Origin: Lachnospiraceae bacterium
GTDB taxonomy: Bacteria; Bacillota; Clostridia; Lachnospirales; Lachnospiraceae
Reading direction: 5' to 3'
NCBI GenBank assembly: GCA_030825115.1
Contig: JAPJQL010000019.1
Location: 1 to 64,000 of the forward strand
DNA length: 64,000 bases
Both the position numbers and the translations under genes were made by a program. Below are positions 35,362 to 44,903 of this stretch, in pieces. A model generated the notes under the pieces. That model saw only the letters and a list, made by a program, of their open reading frames with translations. It did no database searches and was not told the origin of the DNA. Position 1 is the first letter of the stretch. Each line of letters opens with the position of its first letter.

Positions 35362-36660
35362 ATGCCGGATTACAAGAAACTGATTCCCAGCTTCGGCTGC
35401 AAAAACGGCCAGGCGATCATCCTGGACTATGGTAACGAGTATTACAGCAATGAAATCCTGACATTGGCCCGTTACTACAGCGACAATGGCGCAGATGAGC
35501 TGCTGATTTTTGATATGTCGGAGACGGACGACGACCATGAAAAGACGATCGGCATCATCAAAGAGGTGGCGCGGGCGGTGGACATCCCCCTGATCACCGG
35601 AGGACGGGTCAAACGGCTGGAGGATGTAAAAAAATATCTGTATGCAGGGGCAAAAGCCGTATTTTTAGATGCACAGGATGAGGAAAATATCGACCTGGTC
35701 AAAGAGGCATCCGACCGGTTTGGAAGCGAAAAGATATACATGCATCTGACCTCGATGGACAGCCTGGACCGGGTGCCGGAGTTTGCCCAGCTTGGCGCAT
35801 CCATGATGATCCTCAACATTCACGAGACGCTGGACAGCCAGGAGCTGCACACGATTTCCCGGCTGGAAGAGCCGTTCTTCCTCTTTTGCGATGACGATGT
35901 GACCGGGACGATCGTTTCTTATCTGAAGCTTGCAAATGCCGCAGGCGTCATCCTGACGGCCCCGGGGGAGGAAGCGGGCAACTGCATGCACCGGAAACAG
36001 GAGCTGAAGGCGCGGGGGATCATGGTGGATACCTTTGAGCCGTCGGTGGAGTGGAGTCATTTCAAACTGAATTCGGACGGCCTGATCCCGGTCATCGTAC
36101 AGGATTATAAGACATCGGAGGTCCTGATGCTTGCCTATATGAATGAGGAGGCATTTCATGAGACGCTCCGCACCGGGAAAATGACCTACTTTAGCAGGAG
36201 CAGGCAGGCACTGTGGTTAAAGGGTGAGACATCCGGTCATTTCCAGTATGTCAAATCCTTAGACCTTGATTGTGACAATGACACGATCCTGGCGAAGGTC
36301 GCCCAGGTGGGAGCTGCCTGCCACACCGGTTCCCGCACCTGTTTCTTCCAGAACCTGGCTAAAAAGGAATACAGGGAAGTCAATCCTCTGAAAGTGTTTG
36401 AGGATGTATTTGCCGTCATCCTGGACAGGAAAGAGCATCCGAAGGAAGGTTCCTATACCAATTATCTTTTTGACAAGGGGATGGATAAGATCCTGAAAAA
36501 AGTAGGGGAGGAGGCGACGGAGATCATCATCGCCGCCAAGAATCCTGACCCGGAGGAGATCAAATATGAGATTTCCGACTTCCTGTACCATGTCATGGTA
36601 TTGATGGCGGAAAAGGGAGTGACCTGGGAAGAGATTACGGAAGAACTGGCAAACAGGTGA
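35362..36660 (+). CDS. hisIE: Three-domain HisIE with an N-terminal degenerate HisF-like barrel
   Basis: 432 residues. Residues about 1-225 resemble a HisA/HisF barrel (YYSDNGADELLIFD, IPLITGGRVKRLEDV) but have FGCKNGQ where HisF has the catalytic Asp (LDVKDGR), and HLTSMD where the second Asp is expected. Residues about 230-335 are phosphoribosyl-AMP cyclohydrolase (GETSGHFQ, CDNDTILAKV, CHTGSRTCFF). Residues about 345-432 are phosphoribosyl-ATP pyrophosphohydrolase (KVGEEATEIIIAAKN). HisI and HisE are predicted active; the barrel is predicted to be non-catalytic. hisH, hisF and hisC are absent from the operon. Confidence 0.9.
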   Translation: MPDYKKLIPSFGCKNGQAIILDYGNEYYSNEILTLARYYSDNGADELLIFDMSETDDDHEKTIGIIKEVARAVDIPLITGGRVKRLEDVKKYLYAGAKAVFLDAQDEENIDLVKEASDRFGSEKIYMHLTSMDSLDRVPEFAQLGASMMILNIHETLDSQELHTISRLEEPFFLFCDDDVTGTIVSYLKLANAAGVILTAPGEEAGNCMHRKQELKARGIMVDTFEPSVEWSHFKLNSDGLIPVIVQDYKTSEVLMLAYMNEEAFHETLRTGKMTYFSRSRQALWLKGETSGHFQYVKSLDLDCDNDTILAKVAQVGAACHTGSRTCFFQNLAKKEYREVNPLKVFEDVFAVILDRKEHPKEGSYTNYLFDKGMDKILKKVGEEATEIIIAAKNPDPEEIKYEISDFLYHVMVLMAEKGVTWEEITEELANR

Positions 36661-36700
36661 TCAAAGCAGGATGAATATCAGAAAGCGAGGAGTTTATATC

Positions 36701-37936
36701 ATGTCAAATGTTACAGAGCGATTTCTGCGATACGTATCGATGGACACCCAGTCGATGGATGACCAGGATGCATATCCAAGCACAAAAAAGCAGACGGCGC
36801 TTGCAGAGGTATTGAAAGAGGAGCTGTCCCGTATGGGGGCATCCGACGTTGAGCTGGATGAATATTCTTATGTGACGGCAACGATTCCGGCAACGACAGA
36901 CAAAAAGATCCCCGTATTGGGCTTTATTGCACATATGGATACGTCGCCCGCCTGTTCGGGGACGGACGTAAAGCCGCAGATCCACAAATCGTATGACGGC
37001 GGAGATATCCTGCTGAATGAAAACAGCGGGCTGATGATGAGGAGAGCGGAGTTTCCGGAGCTTGAAAAAGAGACCGGAAACGATCTGATCACGACCGACG
37101 GAACGACGCTTCTTGGCGCGGACGATAAGGCCGGTGTGGCAGAGATCATGACGATGGCGGAATATCTGCTCGCGCACCCGGAGATCCCCCACGGAACGAT
37201 ACGGATCGCATTTACCCCCGATGAGGAAGTGGGGCGGGGGACTGATTTCTTTGACGTCGAAGCGTTTGGCGCAGATGTGGCCTATACGGTTGACGGCGGG
37301 GAAGTTGGCGAACTGGAGTACGAAAACTTCAATGCGGCGACGGCAAAACTCTGCATCCATGGGATCAGCATCCACACAGGTTCGGCAAAGGGGAAGATGA
37401 GAAACGCCCTGCATGTGGGGATGGAATTCCATGATATGCTTCCCGTGTTTGAAAACCCGGCATTTACAGAGGGATATGAGGGATTTTTCCATCTGGACAG
37501 CATGCACGGAGGCGTAGAGCTTGCCGAGATGAAGTACCTGATCCGTGACCATGACATGACAAAGTTTGTCCATAAAAAAGAAACGATGCAGGAAATCGCG
37601 GCTTATCTGAACCGCAAATACGGGGAGGGTACGGTCGAACTGGATATCCGGGATTCCTATTTCAATATGCAGGAGAAGATCGAGCCGCATCGTTACCTGA
37701 TCGATATCGCGACCGGGGCGATGAAAGAGATCGGTGTAGAGCCAATCGTGCGCCCGATCCGCGGAGGCACAGACGGGGCGCGGCTGTCCTACAAAGGCCT
37801 GCCCTGCCCGAATCTGTTCACCGGAGGCCACAATTTCCATGGGAGATTTGAATATATCAGTATTCAGGCGATGGAAAAAGTGGTGGAGCTGCTTGTCCGG
37901 ATTGTAGAGAAATTTGGTGCGGATGCGTCTGTGTAA
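36701..37936 (+). CDS. pepT: Peptidase T (tripeptide aminopeptidase)
   Basis: A 411-residue M20-family dizinc peptidase that removes the N-terminal residue of tripeptides. Metal and catalytic sites are visible: FIAHMDTSPA, LLGADDKAGVAEIM, FTPDEEVGRGTDFF, the IHTGSAKGKM dimer/substrate loop and GGHNFHGRFEY. ATG 36701 follows CGAGGAG; the in-frame ATG at 36671 lacks a site. It lies 40 bases after hisIE and may be read through from it. A strong terminator follows. Confidence 0.95.
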   Translation: MSNVTERFLRYVSMDTQSMDDQDAYPSTKKQTALAEVLKEELSRMGASDVELDEYSYVTATIPATTDKKIPVLGFIAHMDTSPACSGTDVKPQIHKSYDGGDILLNENSGLMMRRAEFPELEKETGNDLITTDGTTLLGADDKAGVAEIMTMAEYLLAHPEIPHGTIRIAFTPDEEVGRGTDFFDVEAFGADVAYTVDGGEVGELEYENFNAATAKLCIHGISIHTGSAKGKMRNALHVGMEFHDMLPVFENPAFTEGYEGFFHLDSMHGGVELAEMKYLIRDHDMTKFVHKKETMQEIAAYLNRKYGEGTVELDIRDSYFNMQEKIEPHRYLIDIATGAMKEIGVEPIVRPIRGGTDGARLSYKGLPCPNLFTGGHNFHGRFEYISIQAMEKVVELLVRIVEKFGADASV

Positions 37937-37950
37937 AATTAGATATTGGA

Positions 37951-37992
37951 AAATGAGCCACCTGTAAGTGAAGGACAGAGTGGCTCATTTTT
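37951..37992 (+). terminator. Terminator after pepT
   Basis: A perfect 11-bp stem AAATGAGCCAC/GTGGCTCATTT (37951-37961 with 37980-37990), ending in TTTTT. Confidence 0.85.
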
Positions 37993-38014
37993 GATTGTAA
38001 CGGTTATATTTTGC

Positions 38015-38043
38015 TTGAAAGTTGTGCAAATAATTGGTAAAAT
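38015..38043 (+). promoter_or_regulatory. Sigma-A promoter of the M60 metalloprotease locus
   Basis: TTGAAA at 38015-38020, 17-base spacer, TAAAAT at 38038-38043. The leader to the start is about 70 bases. Confidence 0.65.
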
Positions 38044-38119
38044 GTAACGGCTAGATATGGTGGACCATTCCGGAGAGTGGCAATGTATCTGCAGTACGAT
38101 AAGAAAAGGAGAATAGGGT

Positions 38120-41100
38120 ATGAAAAAAGCAGCCGCATGGCTCCTTGTAGTCTGCCTGATGCTTCAGGGACCGGCAGGATCGATCGTCGGAAATGCTGCG
38201 GTCAGGCAGTTCGGGACAAGTACGCCATCCAATGCTTCAGCAAGCTCTTCCAACCTGCCGGACATAACGGATGATGATGTCCCGGAGGACCAGTTGGACG
38301 GAGATTTGGAGATGGACCTGGCTACAGGTTCCAACTCAGATCAGGATACAGAACTGGACCAGACCGTAGATTCTGACGGTCCGGGAGAAGTAAAAGTAGA
38401 AATCCGCGGCGTTCTTCCGATCGGAGAAGCTTCTGAATGGGAAGTGTTTCTGATGCGGGAAGATCAGGCAGCGGAGGACCGGCGTGAACTGATAAGTATC
38501 GAAGCGACAGCCGGGACAGGATACAGTTCCCCGGGAAGCTGTATCTTTCCGGATGTAGAGCCGGGAAGTTATGAGCTTTTAGTACGTGATAACGCAGAGC
38601 GCGGATATGAGGATTACATACAGACTGGCATTCAGATTGGGACGGAGAGGGTATCGGTCCTTCTCATGAATGACTATCCGAAAGCTTACGGATATACCGG
38701 GAAAACCCTTCCCGGAGTAATCCGCCTGGGAGATGTCAACAGTGATGGGGAGATCACCGCCGAAGATATGGATATCCTCGTCGACGCTGTCGACCGTGGG
38801 GAAACCGCCTCGATCGACTCCCGCTGTGATCTCAATGGAGACGGAAAAGTGGACTTGACCGATCTCCAGTATTTTTCACGTTTCTATCAAAATGATACGG
38901 CAAGAAAGGCAGGCGTGACAAGACAGGCGATTATTTCACCTGAGGCGATCACCGCTTCGGCGAGCAATGCTTCTTTCAGCCAGGAAACGCTCAAAGAGGT
39001 TTTTTCCGGCACCGGAGAGAGCGCAGTACTGGAATTGAAGACAGAAAAAGAAGGCCCGATCTCAAAAGAGAATGCGCTTGAACTTGAAGTTGCTTTCAAT
39101 CAGGATGTACAGGATGTGACCGTAGAAGGGTTTACGCTTGTTCCCGTCACAGGTTCGGGAAGCGCCATTACGAGTGGCGAAGTCGTGGTAAGTTATCTGG
39201 ACCCGAAAACCGGTGAAGAGAAAGAACGGGTTTTTGTGATTGAGGAAGGAAAGACCAGGTCGAGAGCCAGAGCGCTGCGAAGTGCCATGCTTCAGGACGA
39301 CGAATCCAGAAGCACTGCCGGAAAGACTATTGTCATCGACCTTGGAAAACAGGTAGCGATCAAGAAAGTAACCATCAAAGTGACAGGGACGTTAAACTCC
39401 TCTTCTCCGATTGCGGAGATTTCCAGGGTAGAGTTCCTGAACAAGATGGAAGAACGCATCCCCGAACCGGACATGTCCATTCCGGAAAGTGTAAAGGCGG
39501 TGGCGGGAAGCGAATCCTTCGAACTGAGCTGGAAACGGGTGATGAATGTAACCGGATATGAGGTCGAAGTGACCGGTGAAGTAAAAGGCGGAACAGAGAA
39601 GGAAGTATTTGAAACCGACCAGAACCAGTATTCGGTACAAACGATCAACAATAAAGATTTGATCAACGGCAACTCCTACACGGTAAGGGTACAATCCGTC
39701 AATGGAGAGTGGAAAAGCGGCTACGGAAAGCCGGTCACCGTAACTCCTATGGCTGAAAAAGTGCCTGACGCACCGGAGAGCATCGTCATAAGTTCCGGCT
39801 ACCAGATGTTGAATGTATCATGGAAATCCATGAAAAATACAGACAGCTATTCCCTGTTTTACCGGGAAGCTGCCGATACCGCAGGAGAATACACCAGGGT
39901 TGACAACATCATAACCAACAGCCAGACTATCTCTAACTTAAAAGATCAGACGGCATACGAGATATATCTGACCGGACACAACAGGATTGGGGAAAGCGCC
40001 CCGTCGAATCATCACACCGCGACGACACTAAGTCTGGATCCGGCGATCACGCCAAACTACAGACTGATCAACGTTCCGCTGGAAAACGGTGGAACTGCCC
40101 ACATCCAGGCAGTCAAAAACCAGGGTGGAACTGTGGACAGTGAACTTGCCATTGTCGATCACGACTATGTATCCGCATGGGTACGTCATGACTGGGATGC
40201 AGGCTGTATCTATGAAAATATCAACCTGTCTCCGATCGTCACGCTGGATGATCAGTATGAGATGGATACTGTCGTCATCATTCCGGATCAGGCACAGACT
40301 TTTGGCTACAGTACACATTCGAAGGTGTATTACTGGCCGGAGGGCGGCAGTACCCCGGTTCAGGCAGAAGGCACCTTCAGCAGAAAGACCAGCTCCAACA
40401 AGAAGGTTTATTACGAATTCCAATCCAACGAGCCGTTTACGACCGACAGGATACAGGTACGCCTGACAACCAACAATGGTCCGGCAAACCGGCTCAGTAT
40501 CGCGGAGCTGAAGTTTTACTATTATGATTCCATTGAGCACGACGTTAATGGCCTGTTTGCCGATGACATGCACATTTCCCTGAAAGGTGATGTAACGCAG
40601 GAAAAAATCGATGGTTTGCGAGTACGGTTACAACAAAAAGATGAGGTAAGCGACGAATATCATCCAAAGAAAATCCTGCTGGAAAAAGAGCTGGATACGG
40701 CAGAGTCCCTGCTGCAGGATATGGCATTGCAGGATGTCCTTCAGGTAGATACCCACCTGGCATCCAATGCAGACAACCACATCTCCTTCCGGGGCGGACT
40801 AAACCCGTGGCAGCCTTTGGGAATCAGTGCGTCGGCAGGGGATACCGTTGTTGTTTATGTGGGAAATCCGTCCAAGAATCCGGGGGACAGTGCAAGCTTA
40901 AGGCTGTACGCTACCCAGTACCACGGAGAATCCAGTGCATGGAGCCAGAATTTAGGGCAGCTTAAGGTGGGACGCAACGAGATTACCATCCCGGCGATCA
41001 CCAGCATGAACGTAGAACAGGGCGGCGCCCTCTATCTTGAGTATACCGGCAATGCCGATCAGGAACAGTATACTGTGCGGGTAAGCGGAGGAAATCACAT

Positions 41101-43468
41101 CCCGAGGCTGGATATTTCAAAAGCCTCCGATTCCAACGCAGCCATGCAGTTGGTGACCGCCTATGTAGAGGACCTGGAGCGGACGGTCAGAAGTCTCGAG
41201 GAACAGCATAATACACTTCACGAAAACGCAGGAAGCAATACCTGGGACAGAGAGACTCAACGAAACTGCATTTTGGGCGCAACCGATATCGTAACCAGAT
41301 TCGGCATGTTCTCTGTCTCATCCCAGCAGATTTTAGCGGGGTTAAAGGGCGGCAGCACGGAGGAAAAGGCAGAACAGCTTTACCAGTCTCTTGTTGCATT
41401 TGATGAAATGGTAAATCTGTTCTATCAGCACAAAGGGCTTGCCGATGTGAAGTCGGGCAAGAACCGCCTGCCCTACCGCCGTTTGAACATCCGCTACCAG
41501 AGGATGTTTGCAGGGGCATTCATGTATGCAGGAGGACTTCATATCGGCATTGAGTGGGATTCCATACCGGGTCTTACCCAGGGAGTTCCGATCACTGCAA
41601 CAGAGGACGGAAAATATCAGAGCGGCAACTATTTCGGCTGGGGTATTGCCCACGAGATCGGACACGAGATCAATGAAGGGGCCTACGCCATAGCGGAGAT
41701 CACGAACAACTATTTTTCGGTGCTGGCTCAGGCCGATGAAACCAATGACGGCGTACGTTTCCAATACCCGGAGGTTTACCAGAAGGTAACCAGCGGCGTA
41801 AAAGGGCGTTCTTCCAATGTGTTCACCCAGCTTGGCCTGTACTGGCAGCTCCACCTGGCCTATGATATGGGCGGCTACAACTATAAGATTTATCCGGATT
41901 ACGAAGAACAGCTCGCAAACCTGTTCTTTGCAAGAGTGGATTCCTATGTAAGAGCGCCGGAAACAGCGCCAAGTCCGGGAGGAATTCCGCTTACTGTCAC
42001 CGGCGATGTGGACAACAAGCTCATGCGGCTGTCCTGCGCGGCGGCAGAGAAAAACATCCTGCCATTTTTTGAACGCTGGGGCATGACACCGAATGAAGAA
42101 ACAAAAAAATATGCAAAACAATTCACAGAAGAGACCAGGGCGATCTGGTTTGTCAACGACGAAGCGAGAGCCTATGTGATGGAGCACGGAGCAGACGGCT
42201 CTGTAGCGAAAGACACGAACGTGACGGCAGATATAAGCTATACTGCAGATTCCAACGAGGTCACCATCTCCCTTGCCAATGACGCTGCCGATCAGGAGGC
42301 AATGCTGGGCTATGAGATCCTCCGGTCGGAGCGCATCAAAGATAAGGTCATCACAAGACCTGTCGGCTTTGCAACAGCAGACCAGACAGAATATGTAGAT
42401 TCGATCTCCACGGTCAATAACCGGGTGTTCAGCTACACCGTCACCGGTTACGACAAGTATTTAAATGCCACGGCTTCCGTTGAACTGGATCCGGTGAAAG
42501 TCTCACACGGAGGTGTGATCGACAAGACCGGATGGACGGCGGTTACCAACATGACGTCAGCCGGGGATCCTGCTGCGGACGAAGACAATCCTGATGCAGG
42601 GTCGGCAGTAAATACTGCTGTTTCTGCTGTGATCGACGGCAGCAAGGCAACCTCTTATACCGGAAAAACCACGGGAAATGCGGCGCCGTTCATTACCATC
42701 TGCCTGAACAAGACAGAGACGGTTACCGGTCTGACCTACGCGTTAGAAGGCGATGGCACTCCAATCACGAAATACAGGATTGAGGTCAGCCAGACCGGGA
42801 CAGACGGTTCCTGGACTGAAGTCAAGACGGGAACATTTGACCCGACCGGTTTTGCAGACGGCAGCCATCAGACTGTTTATTTTAACAAAGAAGGCGATTC
42901 ATGGCTCTATGCTTACGATGCCGCTTATGTACGGCTCACTGCTACCAGCCAGAGAGGAATTGAGATTTCTGTTTCAGAGCTTGGACTCCTGGGACAGACC
43001 GGCGATAATATTGATTTTGCCCAGACTGATTCCATTGGAATCTTAAGCGGGGATTATCACGCCGGTACGGGAGAAAGCGGACAAGAAGCTATCATCCCCA
43101 AAGGGTCTTTGGTGTACACGGGAACTTATAAAGGAAATCCGGCGTACAATATGATCGTGCTGTTCGATGAATCCGGCACGATTGCCGGCGGAACCGATTC
43201 GGAGGGCAGCATCGTAGCAGAACAGATGATATTTGCGGAAGTTCCGGACCGTGGGGATCTGGGTGAAGTCAGCAGCGGTACCTGGATCTATTATGTCCGG
43301 CCGGAGAACTGGACAAAAGAGCAGCTTCCAAAGAAGGTTCGGGCTGAACTTTACCGTGTAGACGACGCCCACACCAATCAGGGAGAACGCCTTGTCAGCA
43401 ACACGCTGTTCGTAGAACTGCCGGTGGAATTGCCGCAGGTGACAATCCGCTCCAACAGAACAGACTGA
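38120..43468 (+). CDS. Secreted M60-like (mucinase-type) metalloprotease with dockerin-like, FN3 and F5/8C modules
   Basis: 1782 residues. Order: signal peptide (1-27); Ser/Asp-rich linker; SpaA/Cna-like sandwich (about 90-190); dockerin-like pair (about 200-262; GDVNSDGEITAEDMDIL and CDLNGDGKVDLTDLQYF); discoidin-like region; two FN3 domains (about 448-637); a CBM/F5-8C-like region (about 645-805); the M60 domain (about 885-1347); another FN3-like domain and an F5/8-type C domain (about 1470-1626); and a C-terminal sandwich. The gluzincin motif is HEIGH at 1178-1182, with Glu1193 in EITNN as third ligand. M60 enzymes cleave mucin-type O-glycoproteins. There is no sortase motif or wall repeat of its own. 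It is followed 22 bases on by a wall-binding protein gene. Confidence 0.85.
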   Translation: MKKAAAWLLVVCLMLQGPAGSIVGNAAVRQFGTSTPSNASASSSNLPDITDDDVPEDQLDGDLEMDLATGSNSDQDTELDQTVDSDGPGEVKVEIRGVLPIGEASEWEVFLMREDQAAEDRRELISIEATAGTGYSSPGSCIFPDVEPGSYELLVRDNAERGYEDYIQTGIQIGTERVSVLLMNDYPKAYGYTGKTLPGVIRLGDVNSDGEITAEDMDILVDAVDRGETASIDSRCDLNGDGKVDLTDLQYFSRFYQNDTARKAGVTRQAIISPEAITASASNASFSQETLKEVFSGTGESAVLELKTEKEGPISKENALELEVAFNQDVQDVTVEGFTLVPVTGSGSAITSGEVVVSYLDPKTGEEKERVFVIEEGKTRSRARALRSAMLQDDESRSTAGKTIVIDLGKQVAIKKVTIKVTGTLNSSSPIAEISRVEFLNKMEERIPEPDMSIPESVKAVAGSESFELSWKRVMNVTGYEVEVTGEVKGGTEKEVFETDQNQYSVQTINNKDLINGNSYTVRVQSVNGEWKSGYGKPVTVTPMAEKVPDAPESIVISSGYQMLNVSWKSMKNTDSYSLFYREAADTAGEYTRVDNIITNSQTISNLKDQTAYEIYLTGHNRIGESAPSNHHTATTLSLDPAITPNYRLINVPLENGGTAHIQAVKNQGGTVDSELAIVDHDYVSAWVRHDWDAGCIYENINLSPIVTLDDQYEMDTVVIIPDQAQTFGYSTHSKVYYWPEGGSTPVQAEGTFSRKTSSNKKVYYEFQSNEPFTTDRIQVRLTTNNGPANRLSIAELKFYYYDSIEHDVNGLFADDMHISLKGDVTQEKIDGLRVRLQQKDEVSDEYHPKKILLEKELDTAESLLQDMALQDVLQVDTHLASNADNHISFRGGLNPWQPLGISASAGDTVVVYVGNPSKNPGDSASLRLYATQYHGESSAWSQNLGQLKVGRNEITIPAITSMNVEQGGALYLEYTGNADQEQYTVRVSGGNHIPRLDISKASDSNAAMQLVTAYVEDLERTVRSLEEQHNTLHENAGSNTWDRETQRNCILGATDIVTRFGMFSVSSQQILAGLKGGSTEEKAEQLYQSLVAFDEMVNLFYQHKGLADVKSGKNRLPYRRLNIRYQRMFAGAFMYAGGLHIGIEWDSIPGLTQGVPITATEDGKYQSGNYFGWGIAHEIGHEINEGAYAIAEITNNYFSVLAQADETNDGVRFQYPEVYQKVTSGVKGRSSNVFTQLGLYWQLHLAYDMGGYNYKIYPDYEEQLANLFFARVDSYVRAPETAPSPGGIPLTVTGDVDNKLMRLSCAAAEKNILPFFERWGMTPNEETKKYAKQFTEETRAIWFVNDEARAYVMEHGADGSVAKDTNVTADISYTADSNEVTISLANDAADQEAMLGYEILRSERIKDKVITRPVGFATADQTEYVDSISTVNNRVFSYTVTGYDKYLNATASVELDPVKVSHGGVIDKTGWTAVTNMTSAGDPAADEDNPDAGSAVNTAVSAVIDGSKATSYTGKTTGNAAPFITICLNKTETVTGLTYALEGDGTPITKYRIEVSQTGTDGSWTEVKTGTFDPTGFADGSHQTVYFNKEGDSWLYAYDAAYVRLTATSQRGIEISVSELGLLGQTGDNIDFAQTDSIGILSGDYHAGTGESGQEAIIPKGSLVYTGTYKGNPAYNMIVLFDESGTIAGGTDSEGSIVAEQMIFAEVPDRGDLGEVSSGTWIYYVRPENWTKEQLPKKVRAELYRVDDAHTNQGERLVSNTLFVELPVELPQVTIRSNRTD

Positions 43469-43490
43469 CCGGACAGCAGGAGGAAAGAAC

Positions 43491-44678
43491 ATGATAAAAC
43501 CACTCAAACATAAAAAGATCATATTGGGGATTCTGGGAGCCGTGGTCCTGCTTGCAATGCCGGGGCACATCCTGAATACCGCAGCGGAGGAATACCGGTT
43601 TGTCACATGGAAGAAAGCGGCCGATGACAATAAAGTCAAGGTTGAAGTCAAGCTTTCTGCACTGGAAGCAGTGCAGGAGGCGGGGACCTTCCAGCTCCAG
43701 TTTCACATAGCTTCCGATGACAGCAGCAAAATCAGCGATGTCGCCTTTCTCTTTGATAAAGGAATCCGTGATGATGCAGAAGTTCCGGTAAAGACTTACC
43801 GCTACAATGAAGAAAACCAGACCCTTACCATATATGTTTCGGGCCGAAGGGAAGATACTTTGTCCACAAGCCCATTGGTGCTGGGAACGATTGAAGCAAC
43901 CAGTGGAAGCGACATCACGCTGACTGTGAGCAGAGCCAATGACGGATATGAGGATGGCGGATGCAAGATAGCGGATGACAATTTTAACTTGCTGGCTGTC
44001 ACAGAATTCGGAAACATCGAGCCTTATGTGCTAAAAGCCATGAAGGAGGAGACCCCGGAAGAGACTTTGCCGCCGGAAACGCCGGAGGAAACTCTGCCGC
44101 CGGAGACGCCGGAGGAAACTCTGCCGTCGGAAACCACGGAGGAAACCTTGCCGCCGGAGACGCCAGAGACACCAGAGGAAAGTACAACATCCAGAGAACC
44201 GGGAAATCAGAACGACCAGGACATTCTGTGGAATGATCCCGATGAGGTGAATGGTACCTGGAGCTATCAGGACGGGGCATGGAACTTTACCCGTGAGGAT
44301 GATACGAGAGTGATCAACGACTGGATCAAGGTAAGTGGAAAATGGTACCGGATCGGCACAGACGGCAAAATGCTGACGGGATGGATCAATCTGAACAATA
44401 CCTGGTATTACTGCGATCCGTCCGGAGCCATGAGGACCGGCTGGATCATTACCGGCGGTCAGTGGTATTTCCTCGACCCGTCCGGGGAGATGAAAACCGG
44501 CTGGGTACAGGACAAAGGATATTGGTACTATCTCAGTCCATCCGGAGAGATGAAAACCGGCTGGAACGAGATTGGCGGGAAATGGTACTATCTGGACAGC
44601 AGCGGAAAGAGGCTTGCCAACACGGTCACGCCGGATGGCGGCCGGGTTGACCGGAATGGAGTCCGGGTAGATTCATAA
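43491..44678 (+). CDS. Secreted protein with cohesin-like domain, PET repeats and choline-binding-type wall repeats
   Basis: 395 residues. A signal or anchor helix (about 9-28) is followed by a beta-sandwich (about 30-180) whose strands (VKVEVKLSALEAV, TFQLQFHI, NQTLTIYVSG, LVLGTIEATSG) resemble a cohesin. Residues about 186-233 are a Pro/Glu/Thr repeat. Residues about 252-375 are five or so repeats of the type GW-x-n-WYY-D-SG-x-M-xTGW, the choline/cell-wall-binding repeat family. It could fix a dockerin-bearing partner to the cell surface; the neighbouring M60 protease has such a module. The cohesin assignment is by pattern only. Confidence 0.75.
   Translation: MIKPLKHKKIILGILGAVVLLAMPGHILNTAAEEYRFVTWKKAADDNKVKVEVKLSALEAVQEAGTFQLQFHIASDDSSKISDVAFLFDKGIRDDAEVPVKTYRYNEENQTLTIYVSGRREDTLSTSPLVLGTIEATSGSDITLTVSRANDGYEDGGCKIADDNFNLLAVTEFGNIEPYVLKAMKEETPEETLPPETPEETLPPETPEETLPSETTEETLPPETPETPEESTTSREPGNQNDQDILWNDPDEVNGTWSYQDGAWNFTREDDTRVINDWIKVSGKWYRIGTDGKMLTGWINLNNTWYYCDPSGAMRTGWIITGGQWYFLDPSGEMKTGWVQDKGYWYYLSPSGEMKTGWNEIGGKWYYLDSSGKRLANTVTPDGGRVDRNGVRVDS
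44047..44190 (+). repeat. In-frame 30-bp tandem repeats encoding PET-rich linker
   Basis: About four near-identical 30-base units encode a 10-residue repeat (EETLPPETPE, with variants). They differ by a few substitutions and end with a shortened unit. They form the extended spacer between the cohesin-like domain and the wall-binding repeats, and are a likely site of length variation. Confidence 0.8.
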
Positions 44679-44687
44679 GTAAGGACG

Positions 44688-44733
44688 AAATGCCGGTTTC
44701 CAAGGGCTTAAAACCCCTGGAAACCGGCATTTT
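44688..44733 (+). terminator. Terminator of the M60 locus
   Basis: A 19-bp nearly perfect stem (44688-44706 with 44714-44732; one mismatch) with a short loop and a modest T-tail. Confidence 0.8.
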
Positions 44734-44790
44734 CACACTGCGGCGAAAGTAACCTGCCGTACGATGCAATCCCGGCACAAATAATTGCTA

Positions 44791-44819
44791 TTGAAATGTG
44801 ACGGGAAATACCTTATAAT
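44791..44819 (+). promoter_or_regulatory. Sigma-A promoter of the radical SAM/RNase G/Trk operon
   Basis: TTGAAA at 44791-44796, 17-base spacer, perfect TATAAT at 44814-44819. A leader of about 78 bases follows. Confidence 0.75.
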
Positions 44820-44903
44820 TAGGCAAGTATTTGACTATGTGGAATTGTACCCCGAAAGTACAGATCAAATGTAGATTAATGAAAGACAAAGAGAGCATAT
44901 AAC

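Noticed and set aside
36704..37840. Long minus-strand open frame opposite pepT (378 codons)
   Set aside because: Antisense shadow of a full-length peptidase T; no initiation signals or family resemblance.
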